Positions 25,186 through 33,719 of a stretch of DNA of 64,000 nt are shown here, piece after piece; position 1 is the stretch's first letter, and each line of letters begins with the position of its first letter. Source of the stretch: Planctomycetota bacterium (lineage in GTDB: Bacteria > Planctomycetota > GCA-002687715); the NCBI GenBank assembly GCA_009691765.1, contig SIAO01000010.1:1-64000 (forward strand), in the 5' to 3' direction. The notes under the pieces were generated by a model, which worked only from the letters and a program-made list of their open reading frames with translations, was not told the DNA's origin and searched no databases. The position numbers were made by a program, and so were the translations under genes.

Positions 25186-26265
25186 TCAGCGAAAGCGCGC
25201 CTTCTCTTCGGCTGCGGGTTCCACTTGCGGACGCACCACGCGGAACCCAACGAACAGTGCGTCAGTGAAGTACCAACGACTCTGTGGAATCTGCGGATCC
25301 TTCTGCTTCCACGCGCGCGCCGACCCCACGCGCTGCGCACAACGCAGGCCCGCGGTTGGCGTCACCCACGCACCACCACGCGCCACTGTGGGATAAACCG
25401 TTTTCGGCGGCACCATCGGATTCTCGATCGCGACACCACCTTCAGCGGGAGCGTACGCCGCATACTGATCCATGCACAGCTCCATCACATTGCCGTGCAT
25501 GTCGAAGAGCCCGAAAGGGTTGGGCAACTTCTGGCCGACTTTGTGTGTCACGCCGCCACTGTTGTCTACGAACCAAGCATGTTCGCCGAGCTTTCCAGCA
25601 TCGTCTCCGAAGCTGTAGCGCGTCGTGCTGCCCCCGCGCGCTGCAAATTCCCATTCTGCTTCGGTCGGCAGCCGATGCCAGCGCCCAGTGCGTGCCGTGA
25701 GCCACTCGCAATACGTGATGGCCGCCAGTCGCGTCATGCAAATCGCGGGCCAGCCTTCTTTGCCCATGCCGAAAGTCATGTCGGTGTAGGGCTTGGTGGG
25801 CCGCGTCACAGCATCGGCCAAGCGGTCTGCATCAGTCAACGCTTGCCCCGCGGCACGCCGCTGCATTTCGAGACTGAACTGCCAAAGTTCATATTCGTCC
25901 CACGTGACTTCACACGCTCCCATCCAAAAGGACGCCACACGTACGCGCCGCTGCGGACCTTCGTCGGCATGCCGCTCGCCTTCATTCTCAGCGCTACCCA
26001 TGAGGAACTCGCCGCCCTTGATGGGCACCATGCGGAACTCCACGGTCGTCCCGGAAATCACCTGTGTGTACGCCGTGAAGGGATCAGTGCTCGGACTCCC
26101 ATGCGCAGTCGGGGACGCAACAGCCGCAACTGGTGCAGGCGGCGTATTCGTCGACGTCGGTGACGCAGGCTGTTGCGCGCAGACGCCGGCCCACGGCAGC
26201 ACCGCCAAACTGAGAGCGAGTAACCTGAAGGTGAGCACCCGCGATGAAACTCTTGATAGCTGCAT
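25186..26265 (-). CDS. Secreted formylglycine-generating-enzyme (SUMF1) domain protein
   Basis: A 359-residue exported protein with a signal peptide (LLALSLAVLPWAGVCAQ), a Pro/Ala/Thr linker, and one SUMF1/FGE-sulfatase domain. Features are FRMVPIKGGEFLMGS, the VTWDEYELW helix, RLPTEAEWEFAARGG, FGLFDMHGNVMELCMD, and the terminal FVGFRVVR. Many such bacterial proteins lack the copper-binding cysteine pair of true FGE and act instead as binding or C-type-lectin-like modules. No sulfatase gene is nearby, so sulfatase activation is not supported. Start ATG 26265 overlaps the divergent apbE start by 22 bases; GTG 26238 would avoid this. Confidence 0.8.
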   Translation of the reverse strand: MQLSRVSSRVLTFRLLALSLAVLPWAGVCAQQPASPTSTNTPPAPVAAVASPTAHGSPSTDPFTAYTQVISGTTVEFRMVPIKGGEFLMGSAENEGERHADEGPQRRVRVASFWMGACEVTWDEYELWQFSLEMQRRAAGQALTDADRLADAVTRPTKPYTDMTFGMGKEGWPAICMTRLAAITYCEWLTARTGRWHRLPTEAEWEFAARGGSTTRYSFGDDAGKLGEHAWFVDNSGGVTHKVGQKLPNPFGLFDMHGNVMELCMDQYAAYAPAEGGVAIENPMVPPKTVYPTVARGGAWVTPTAGLRCAQRVGSARAWKQKDPQIPQSRWYFTDALFVGFRVVRPQVEPAAEEKARFR

Positions 26266-27293
26266 GGTGTGCGATTGTAGGGGCAGGCTTCGTCTGCGCC
26301 CAGACAACTACGCGCCACGAGTTCGAACAACCCGTCATGGGTTGCGCAGCTCGCGTGGTGCTGTTTGCTCCTGATGCGGAGGCCGCCCGCACTCTGGCCA
26401 AGGCAGCCTTCAGCCGCATGAAAGCGCTCGAGCACACTCTCTCGGATTACGACCCCAGCAGTGAATCGGAATTGCTCGCCGCTGGTTGTGGCGACGGAAC
26501 ACTGCGCCCCGTGTCGCCAGACTTGCTTCAAGTTCTAAGCGCAGCACGAACCATCGCACAACAGAGTTCCGGCGCCTTCGACCCAACATGCGGCGCACTC
26601 ACGCGGCTGTGGCGCCAAGCACGGCGTTCGGGCGTTCCCGCCGATGCCACCGCGTTGCGCGCTGCGGCCGCCACTATCGGCTGGAAGTCCATCGTTCTCG
26701 ACATGGCCGGACAACGCGCCGCGCTTTTGCGGCCAGGCGCGCGTCTCGATTTCGGCGGCATCGCCAAAGGTCATGCGGCTTCGGAAGCCTCACGCGTGCT
26801 GCGCAATGCAGGCTGCGATCAGCACATGGTGGCCATCGCTGGCGATATCGCGCTCGGCGCTCCTCCACCCGGTGAACTCGGTTGGCGCGTCGTGCCACAC
26901 CCCATGCAAGACGAAGCGCAATCCGATGCCCTATGGCTCGCGCACTGTGCAATCTCCACGTCTGGCGACGACTTCCAGCACATGGACAGCAACGGCAAAC
27001 GGTTGTCGCACATCTTGGATCCGCGTAGCAGAGAACCACTCACCCAGCGCGTCGCCGTATGCGTGATCGCTCAAGAAGGGCTGGTCGCAGATGCAGCAGC
27101 GACCGCGTTGTGTGTCACGCCAGAAGCAGAGCGTGCGGCATTGGCGCGCCTCTTGCGCGTGACGGCATTAGTCCTGCACGAACGAGACGGCCGCATGCAA
27201 CGCGCGACGCTTGGCCACTGGCCGCAGTCTCAACCGCCTTGCGGCAGCGTGCCTGTGGGCGCGCCGCCCGATGGCAAAACACCAATGCGGTGA
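26244..27293 (+). CDS. apbE: FAD:protein FMN transferase (ApbE family)
   Basis: An exported or membrane-associated flavin transferase of 349 residues. It attaches FMN covalently to a threonine of target proteins such as Rnf or Nqr subunits. Seen motifs are EFEQPVMGCAARVVLF after a signal peptide, an LEHTLSDYDPSSE segment, the GARLDFGGIAKGHA FAD/metal motif, and SHILDPRSREPL near the C-terminus. All fit ApbE. A possible SD (AGGTGAG) precedes ATG 26244. The 5' end overlaps the divergent SUMF1 gene and the 3' end overlaps the convergent lipoprotein gene by 64 bases. No target (Rnf/Nqr) gene is in the window. Confidence 0.88.
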   Translation: MKLLIAAWCAIVGAGFVCAQTTTRHEFEQPVMGCAARVVLFAPDAEAARTLAKAAFSRMKALEHTLSDYDPSSESELLAAGCGDGTLRPVSPDLLQVLSAARTIAQQSSGAFDPTCGALTRLWRQARRSGVPADATALRAAAATIGWKSIVLDMAGQRAALLRPGARLDFGGIAKGHAASEASRVLRNAGCDQHMVAIAGDIALGAPPPGELGWRVVPHPMQDEAQSDALWLAHCAISTSGDDFQHMDSNGKRLSHILDPRSREPLTQRVAVCVIAQEGLVADAAATALCVTPEAERAALARLLRVTALVLHERDGRMQRATLGHWPQSQPPCGSVPVGAPPDGKTPMR

Positions 27294-27856
27294 GGCGCTG
27301 GCAGTTCTACATCGGGGTCGCGGCCCGAGCGCAGCAACAAGTAACGCTGCAAGATCGCGTCGGCGATTGCGCCAGCCACGACGTCGTCATTGCCAATCAA
27401 AATCCACGCGGTCGGCACAGGGCGTTGATCGAGAGCCGCGCCGAAATCCATGCGTGCGTCGATGCGCTGCGCGATGACGCCCAAGCGTGCGGCACCCGGC
27501 ATCGCAGGGTCGTCGCCCACTTGCACCGTGACCACCGTCCGCGCGCTCTGTCCGTTGTCCACAGTCTCGAGCAAATGCGTTTCCATCACCTGCTTCGTTT
27601 CGTCGCGCAGTCTGATGGCTTCCGGCACGAAGATGCGATCCATGTAGCCACGCGTAGCGGTCCAGAGCAGCGCTCGGTCAGCACCCGGCACAGAGCGGAT
27701 CAACGGCACGATGTCGCGCTGCACGCGAGCAACTTCCTCAGGCGAGGGCTGTGGCACGTAGTCGTTCGGATTCACGATGCAGCCGGTGCAAGCACAAGCG
27801 GCGAGCAAAATCATGAGAAGCAAGCGCGGCACGAGAATCTCCCTATTGCGGCGCAT
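27230..27856 (-). CDS. Predicted lipoprotein of unknown function
   Basis: A 208-residue protein with a lipoprotein signal peptide (LLLMILLAACACTGC; lipidation probably at the Cys of TGC). The mature part is a compact alpha/beta domain with HLLETVDNGQSARTVVTVQVG and GNDDVVAGAIADAILQRYLLL. No family is recognised. Start ATG 27856 lies one base after the hydantoinase B stop, so it is translated as the last gene of the hydantoinase operon. Its 3' end overlaps apbE on the opposite strand by 64 bases. The link to hydantoinase is positional only. Confidence 0.6.
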   Translation of the reverse strand: MRRNREILVPRLLLMILLAACACTGCIVNPNDYVPQPSPEEVARVQRDIVPLIRSVPGADRALLWTATRGYMDRIFVPEAIRLRDETKQVMETHLLETVDNGQSARTVVTVQVGDDPAMPGAARLGVIAQRIDARMDFGAALDQRPVPTAWILIGNDDVVAGAIADAILQRYLLLRSGRDPDVELPAPHRIGVLPSGGAPTGTLPQGG

Positions 27857-27857
27857 A

Positions 27858-29453
27858 TTACGGCTTGCGCGCGCGGCGCGGAATGGGCTTGCCATAACCA
27901 CCGCCTCCGGGTGTTTCGATGCGCACGCTTTCGCCAGCCTCCAAGTGCACCGATCCATCGAGACTCGTCGCTTGTCCAGACTGGCGCAGCAGCGTGTCGC
28001 GCCCAGGCTTGCCAACGCCGCCACCAGCCAAACCGGGCGCTCCACTCTTCCGGCGCGTGGCCAAAATCGTGACTTGCGCAGGCTCAAGCATTTCCATTTC
28101 GCGCACGAGACCTTCGCCACCGTGATGCAACCCGTCGCCCCCGCTGCCATCGCGCAAGTGGTAGCGCGTCACTCGTACTGGGAATGCCGCTTCCAACGCT
28201 TCCACCGGAGTGTTGAGCGTGTTGGTCATGTGCACTTGCAGACCATCGGCACCGGGACCATCCGCTGAAGCGCCGGCGCCACCGCCCAGCGTCTCGTAAA
28301 AAGTCCATGCACTGCCGTCGCTGCGCAATCCACCCACGGTGAGGTTGTTCATGGTGCCTTGCGAACACGCCGCGATCTCGCCTGGCAACGCCTTTGCGAA
28401 CGCAAGCAGCAACAAGTCCACCACGCGCTGCGAGGTTTCCACATTGCCTCCTGCCACCGCCGCGGGCCGTCGCGCATTCAAGAGCGACCCTTCAGGCAAG
28501 ACGATTTCCACGGGGTCCAAGCATCCTGCGTTCGTCGGCAACCCGTGGTCAAGAAGCAAGCGCAGCACATAGAACAGGCACGACACAGTGATCGCGCGAT
28601 TGGCGTTCAGCGGTGCCGCGATTTGAGCGTCCGTCCCCGTGAAATCGACGCGCAGTTTGCCGCCGACGCGTTGCAAACGCACCCACAGCCGTGGCGAACC
28701 TATGCCATCGAGCAACAATGTGGCTTCGTGGCACCCGGGACGGAGCCGCCGCAGCAAAGTGCGCGTGCTTCGAGCTGCATGAGAACGCAGCGCAGCCACA
28801 GCAGCATCCAACACCGCAGTCCCATGGTCTTCGACTAACTCGCGCAGGCGGTCCACCCCGTGAGTCACCGCAGCCATCTGCGCCAACAAATCGCCGCGCC
28901 GCTCTTCGGGCGTGCGCGTGTTCGCCAACACGAACTGCAACACATCATCCTGCAAGCGCCCACGACGCAGCAGTTTCACTGGTGGAATCACGAGCCCTTC
29001 GCCAAAGAGATCCAGCGCCGGTCCCATGCTGCCGGGCGTAGCGCCGCCAATGTCTGCGTGATGCGCGCGCACCAACACTCCGAAGGCCGCTGTCTTTTCG
29101 CGGCCCACAAACACCGGCGCGAACAATGTGATGTCGGGCAAATGCGTCCCGCCGGCCCACGGATCGTTGAGCAACACCATGTCACCCGGTTCAAACTCGA
29201 GCGCCTCCAACAAGTGGCGCGCCGTGAGGTGCGCACTTCCCAGATGCACAGGAATGTGACTGGCCTGCGCCACCAATCCGCCATCACGTCCGGTCAGCGC
29301 GCACGAAAAATCCAAACGCTCTTTGATGTTCGGCGAAAACGCGGCGCGGCGCAGGCGCACGCCCATCTCTTCAGGGATTGCTGCGAGAAGATCTTGGAAC
29401 AAGCGCAACTCCAACAAGTCTGGGCGTCGGGCTTTCGTAAAGCGGCGCTTCAT
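27858..29453 (-). CDS. hyuB: Hydantoinase B / 5-oxoprolinase beta-type subunit
   Basis: A 531-residue subunit of an ATP-dependent cyclic-amide hydrolase (N-methylhydantoinase or 5-oxoprolinase). Motifs are the N-terminal FSPNIKERLDFSCAL, GDMVLLNDPWAGGTHLPDIT, VRAHHADIGGATPGSM, PLNANRAIT, and the C-terminal GGGGYGKP. GGAGG precedes ATG 29453, which overlaps the hyuA stop as ATGA. Subunits A and B act together in the cytosol; the family opens 5-oxoproline or hydantoins with ATP. The substrate cannot be told apart here. Confidence 0.9.
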   Translation of the reverse strand: MKRRFTKARRPDLLELRLFQDLLAAIPEEMGVRLRRAAFSPNIKERLDFSCALTGRDGGLVAQASHIPVHLGSAHLTARHLLEALEFEPGDMVLLNDPWAGGTHLPDITLFAPVFVGREKTAAFGVLVRAHHADIGGATPGSMGPALDLFGEGLVIPPVKLLRRGRLQDDVLQFVLANTRTPEERRGDLLAQMAAVTHGVDRLRELVEDHGTAVLDAAVAALRSHAARSTRTLLRRLRPGCHEATLLLDGIGSPRLWVRLQRVGGKLRVDFTGTDAQIAAPLNANRAITVSCLFYVLRLLLDHGLPTNAGCLDPVEIVLPEGSLLNARRPAAVAGGNVETSQRVVDLLLLAFAKALPGEIAACSQGTMNNLTVGGLRSDGSAWTFYETLGGGAGASADGPGADGLQVHMTNTLNTPVEALEAAFPVRVTRYHLRDGSGGDGLHHGGEGLVREMEMLEPAQVTILATRRKSGAPGLAGGGVGKPGRDTLLRQSGQATSLDGSVHLEAGESVRIETPGGGGYGKPIPRRARKP

Positions 29454-31408
29454 CGCGGTCCTCCCACAACGACAAGCACGGAACCATCGGCCTGCACGAG
29501 GCCTCGGTCCCCCGCTTGGAGCAACGCAGACGAGGTGCGCTCGCACAGCAACGCAGGCCCTTCGATTCGCTGACCACGCAAGAACAATTCGCGGTCGTAG
29601 ATCGGTGTTCCAGTGCCACCAAGCGTCGCGAGAGTGCGCCCTACCGGACGCGCGAGCAACCTGCGAGCGGCCGGGAGCGCGGCACAACGCGCGAAGGGCA
29701 CAGGGCACTCGAGACGCACGCGCACACCAACGCACTCCACGTCTCGCGTTGGATCTGCGAAGCCTGCGCGACGCAAATGCAAACGGTGAAAAGCGCGTTC
29801 GAGATTGGCGTTGTCTGGCACTTCAATTTCAAAAGACTGGCCGCGATAACGCAGCTCGAAACTGAGCGCCGCGTTCACTCGATTGCGCGCAGCGCCGGCT
29901 TGCAGCAATTCCGCCAGCGCTTCTGCGCGCAACTCACGCACCACCTTGTTTCTCGCAGAGTCTTGCGGACGCAGAGGCGCAAGAAGCGTGCGGCTGCGCG
30001 TGCACGACAGCGGCGCCAACAACAAACCGCGTGCGGACATTGCCCCCGCCGCGCTTGGCAACAACATGCGTTTCATGCGCAACGCACGAGCGAGCGAACT
30101 GCCGTGCAATCCGCCAGCACCACCAAAAGGCAACAGCGTCGCACCGCGCGGGTCTCTCCCCTGTTCCGCGCCAATGAACCGCAACGCACGCACCATGCCG
30201 GAATCCGCCAAACGCAACACCCCTCGCGCGCAATCGCGAGGGCTCATCCGCAACTTCTTTGCGAGCGGCCGCAATGCGCTTTCGGCAGCGCCTCGGTCCA
30301 AGTCTGTGGCGCCTTCTGGAAAAAACTCGGGGGCCAGAGTGCCCAGCAACAAATGCGCATCGGTGACAGTGAATGGGCCACCATTGCCAAAGCACGCCGG
30401 GCCTGGGTCTGCACCTGCGCTGGCGGGACCAACTTTCAAGAGGCCGCCGGCGTCGATGCTCGCGATGCTGCCACCACCCGCACCGACCGTATGAATGGCC
30501 AGCGTGGGCGTGCGCACGCTTAAACCCGCAATGCGCATCTCGCTCTGGCGCGGCAATTCACCGGCGCAGTAGGCGACATCCGCAGAAGTTCCGCCCATGT
30601 CGAGCGACAGCACTTCGCCCAAACGGTGCTCGCGCGCGAGAGCAGCAACCGCTACGACGCCGCCTGCAGGGCCGGACAGCAACAAGCGCACGGGCTGCTG
30701 CGCCGCAACCTCTGGCGCCACCGTGCCTCCAGCACTCGTCATGATGCGCAAGCGCACCGACTTGGCGAGGCGTTCTTGCAACGCCAAGAGATACGGTTCA
30801 AGCACAGGCCGTAACGCAGCGTTCAACAACGCCGCGGTGCCACGTTCCACTTCGCGAAACTCACGCTGCAAATCACTGGAGCCTGTGAGAGGCACGCCGA
30901 GATCCGCAAGCGCGCGAAGCACCGCTTGCTCGTGCGCAGGGTTTCGCCATGAATGCAAGAGCACCACCGCGATGGCCTGGGCGCCAGCATCCACAAGCTT
31001 GCGTCCCGCGCGGCGGCACGCTGCTGCGTCGAAAGCTTGCAACACATGGCCAGCGGCATCCAAGCGGCCGGCGACACCGACACAATGCTCGCGGCGTAGT
31101 GGCAACCATGCTTTGCACGGCGCAAGGGCGTACAGTTCTGGCCGCGCTTGCCGGCCAATGAGCAGCAGATGTTCGAATCCTTCGTTAGTGATGAGCCCTG
31201 TCGGCGGCAACGAACCCGTGAGCAATGCGTTGGTGCCCACCGTCGTGCCGTGGATCACCTCAAATGCACCCTTCAACTTGAATGCAGCAATCGCTGCCGT
31301 CAACGCATTGGATGGATCCGCAGGACAACTCGGCACCTTGCTCACACGACCGTCAGAGCACACGGCATCGGTGAAAGTCCCGCCGGTATCGACCGCGACG
31401 CGCAGCAC
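29450..31408 (-). CDS. hyuA: Hydantoinase A / 5-oxoprolinase alpha-type subunit
   Basis: A 652-residue ATP-binding subunit of the hydantoinase/oxoprolinase complex. It starts with the ASKHA-type phosphate loop AVDTGGTFTDAV, followed by HGTTVGTNALLTG, the LSGPAGGVVAV loop, SLDMGGTSADVAY, and HTVGAGGGSIASID. All are characteristic of HyuA. A GTG start at 31408 follows the upstream stop by two bases. It forms an operon with hyuB and a lipoprotein gene downstream and a small membrane-anchored protein upstream. Confidence 0.92.
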   Translation of the reverse strand: MLRVAVDTGGTFTDAVCSDGRVSKVPSCPADPSNALTAAIAAFKLKGAFEVIHGTTVGTNALLTGSLPPTGLITNEGFEHLLLIGRQARPELYALAPCKAWLPLRREHCVGVAGRLDAAGHVLQAFDAAACRRAGRKLVDAGAQAIAVVLLHSWRNPAHEQAVLRALADLGVPLTGSSDLQREFREVERGTAALLNAALRPVLEPYLLALQERLAKSVRLRIMTSAGGTVAPEVAAQQPVRLLLSGPAGGVVAVAALAREHRLGEVLSLDMGGTSADVAYCAGELPRQSEMRIAGLSVRTPTLAIHTVGAGGGSIASIDAGGLLKVGPASAGADPGPACFGNGGPFTVTDAHLLLGTLAPEFFPEGATDLDRGAAESALRPLAKKLRMSPRDCARGVLRLADSGMVRALRFIGAEQGRDPRGATLLPFGGAGGLHGSSLARALRMKRMLLPSAAGAMSARGLLLAPLSCTRSRTLLAPLRPQDSARNKVVRELRAEALAELLQAGAARNRVNAALSFELRYRGQSFEIEVPDNANLERAFHRLHLRRAGFADPTRDVECVGVRVRLECPVPFARCAALPAARRLLARPVGRTLATLGGTGTPIYDRELFLRGQRIEGPALLCERTSSALLQAGDRGLVQADGSVLVVVGGPR

Positions 31409-31410
31409 GC

Positions 31411-31947
31411 TCAGCGGCCCTCAGTTCCAGCAGATACGAACGCGCATTCGCTCACGCACCAAACCCCTTGCACGCGCGCAAGCCCGAGGCGCAGTGTCTC
31501 TTGATGCAGACTGCCTGCGCGCTGCTCTTCGCGACCGAAGCTCAACTGATACTCCACCCACGCATCGCGTCCACCACGCTGCACGCCCTTGCCGGTCAAA
31601 CGAGAGTTCAAAATGAGTCCGTGGTCGTTCTGCCGCATCAAGAACAGTTGATAGAAATCCTCGAAAGACAGGTGTTCGCGAGCGGCGTCCGAAAGTAGCT
31701 CGTGCGCTGCGGCGTAGCCCATGCGTTCCCTAGCGTCGCGTTCCGGGAACGTGTCTTCGCCATGCTTCAGCCGCGAAATGAAGCGCTCGGCAACGCTGAA
31801 GGGACCGGTGAGTTCGCTGTCGTCGCCTGTGCGGCGCACGAGACTCCAAACCGAGATCAGCATGAAGACGCCAGCGGTGGCGAGCAACAACATCAGCGGC
31901 CAGCTACGCTTGGGCGCAGGAGCATTGGGCGGCTGCGGACTCGGCAT
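31411..31947 (-). CDS. Membrane-anchored hypothetical protein ahead of hyuA
   Basis: A 178-residue protein with a proline-rich N-terminus and one membrane segment (about residues 16-36, WPLMLLLATAGVFMLISVWSL). A soluble domain follows (SVAERFISRLKHGEDTFPER, an alpha-helical start, then DAWVEYQLSFGREEQ strands) of the size and secondary structure of an NTF2-like fold. No catalytic motif is seen. The hyuA GTG starts two bases past its stop. The gene starts 104 bases from plsY, which is divergent. Confidence 0.55.
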   Translation of the reverse strand: MPSPQPPNAPAPKRSWPLMLLLATAGVFMLISVWSLVRRTGDDSELTGPFSVAERFISRLKHGEDTFPERDARERMGYAAAHELLSDAAREHLSFEDFYQLFLMRQNDHGLILNSRLTGKGVQRGGRDAWVEYQLSFGREEQRAGSLHQETLRLGLARVQGVWCVSECAFVSAGTEGR

Positions 31948-32051
31948 GGCCCCAAGCGTAGCGCAGCGGAAGGCGTCTGCATCACTTCTTCATATTGGTT
32001 GCTAACATCCGCCGCGATGAGCGCCCCTTGGCAGCAGCGACTCGAGGATTC

Positions 32052-32720
32052 ATGTCTCCCATGGAGGCTCCGCTGAGCAACACCACTCTCGCATTCTGGT
32101 TGGTCGGGTCCTACCTGCTCGGCAGCGTTTCGTTTGCGCGTTTGATCACGCGCATAAAATCCGGCGTCGATCTGCGCACGGTCGGCAGTGGCAATCTCGG
32201 CGCCACGAATGCAGGCCGCGTACTTGGGCGCCGTTGGGGACTTTTTATTTACGCCCTCGATTGTGCGAAAGGACTCGGGCCCGTTTTCGCCGCACGATCC
32301 GTGGGCGATGAGTCGGTCACAGACGCGTTCGTCTTGCCCCTCTCTATCTTGGTGGGAGCAGCCACGATCGTCGGCCATTGCTTGCCTGTCATGGAAGGCT
32401 TCCGCGGCGGCAAAGGCGTCGCCACAACTTCCGGCGTACTCGCGGGGCTCTGCCCCGGAGTGTTTGGTATCGCCATGCTGGTGTTCGGCCTTGCGCTGGC
32501 CACCACACGCATGATCTCCGTCGGCAGCATGTTAGGTGGGCTCGCCTTGCCAATCGCATGGTTGGCCCTAGAACGGCGCCATGCGCTTGAAGGGCGCGGT
32601 GCCGCGGTGCTCACACTACTGTTGCTCATGATGACTCTCATCCTCGTCATGCACCGGAAAAACATGGAACGCATCGTGCGTGGCGAAGAGCCCAAGTTGG
32701 GCAGGGGCCCGAAGACATGA
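32052..32720 (+). CDS. plsY: Glycerol-3-phosphate acyltransferase PlsY
   Basis: A 222-residue inner-membrane enzyme that acylates sn-glycerol 3-phosphate using acyl-phosphate, the first step of phospholipid synthesis. Family signatures are SGNLGATNAGR (Ser46 onward) and GFRGGKGVATTSG near residue 115, with about five membrane helices. ATG 32052 was chosen; a second ATG nine bases downstream is also possible. Its stop overlaps the gpsA start as ATGA, pairing synthesis of glycerol-3-phosphate with its acylation. Confidence 0.93.
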   Translation: MSPMEAPLSNTTLAFWLVGSYLLGSVSFARLITRIKSGVDLRTVGSGNLGATNAGRVLGRRWGLFIYALDCAKGLGPVFAARSVGDESVTDAFVLPLSILVGAATIVGHCLPVMEGFRGGKGVATTSGVLAGLCPGVFGIAMLVFGLALATTRMISVGSMLGGLALPIAWLALERRHALEGRGAAVLTLLLLMMTLILVMHRKNMERIVRGEEPKLGRGPKT

Positions 32721-33712
32721 CACGAGTCGCGGTGATCGGCAATGGCGGCTTCGGAACGGCGATGGCGCTGCTGCTGCTCGAGAATCAATTCGAAGTGACC
32801 ATTTGGGGCCACGACGAAGACACCATCGACCGGGTCCGCGAGGAACGCGTGAACCGCCGCTATCTGCCTGGTGTGTTGCTGCCTCCGGGTTTGAAATTCA
32901 CGCACCATCAAGGTGAAGCCGTAGAGGATGCCGCACTGGTCGTTATCGCGGTGCCCACGGCATGGTTGCGCGAAACTCTCGAAAACTTCCGAGGCATGTT
33001 GCCGCGCCGCGCAGCACTCGTGTCCTTGGTGAAGGGCATCGAACCAAAGACACTTCTGCGTCCCTCACAAGTCATCCGCGAGATTTTCCCCAGACGCTCC
33101 GTCGCCGTGATCTCCGGACCCAGCCACGCAGAAGAAGTGGCGCGGCGCGTGCCAAGTTCGGTGGTTGCCGCCGGCACATCGCGCGATTTCACTCGACGCT
33201 TGCAAAAGGCCTTCGGCACGCCGCATTTCCGCGTTTACTCCAACCCCGATCCCATTGGTGTGGAACTCGGCGGAGCGTTGAAGAATGTGATCGCCATCGC
33301 TGCAGGACTAGTCGATGGCCTCGGCTACGGCGACAACACCAAAGCCGCGCTCGTGACTCGCGGCATCGTAGAGATGCGCCGCCTCGCCATGCGCATGGGC
33401 GCCAAGGGCAGCACATTCTTCGGCCTCGCAGGCATCGGCGATCTCATCACCACGTCTTTCTCCGAACACGGGCGCAATCGCGCCGTAGGCATCGGCCTCG
33501 CCTCGGGCAAGTCGCTGCAAGAAGTGCTCGCTAGCTTCGCGGGTGTCTCTGAAGGCGTCAACACCGCGCGTTCCGTCGTGACACTTGCTCGTCGTCACAA
33601 TGTGGAAATGCCCATCTGCACCGAAGTGCACGCCATCCTCTTCGAAGGCAAGAAACCCGAAGACGCACTCCGCACTCTCATGATGCGCACGAGCAAGAGC
33701 GAAGACCTCTGA
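32717..33712 (+). CDS. gpsA: Glycerol-3-phosphate dehydrogenase [NAD(P)+]
   Basis: A 331-residue cytosolic dehydrogenase reducing dihydroxyacetone phosphate to sn-glycerol 3-phosphate. The Rossmann motif is VIGNGGFGTAMAL (residues 5-17). VSLVKGIE, the VISGPSHAEEVAR motif, GVELGGALKNVIAIAAG with the catalytic lysine, and NTKAALVTRGIVEM are all present. Start ATG 32717 overlaps the plsY stop. It supplies substrate to PlsY and is followed after 7 bases by a glycolipid-type glycosyltransferase. Confidence 0.95.
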   Translation: MTRVAVIGNGGFGTAMALLLLENQFEVTIWGHDEDTIDRVREERVNRRYLPGVLLPPGLKFTHHQGEAVEDAALVVIAVPTAWLRETLENFRGMLPRRAALVSLVKGIEPKTLLRPSQVIREIFPRRSVAVISGPSHAEEVARRVPSSVVAAGTSRDFTRRLQKAFGTPHFRVYSNPDPIGVELGGALKNVIAIAAGLVDGLGYGDNTKAALVTRGIVEMRRLAMRMGAKGSTFFGLAGIGDLITTSFSEHGRNRAVGIGLASGKSLQEVLASFAGVSEGVNTARSVVTLARRHNVEMPICTEVHAILFEGKKPEDALRTLMMRTSKSEDL

Positions 33713-33719
33713 GACTTGC

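Noticed and set aside
24112..26163. Plus-strand open frame of about 680 codons
   Set aside because: It lies opposite the second oxidoreductase and the SUMF1-like genes, which have clear families; its His/Arg-rich product is typical of an antisense shadow.
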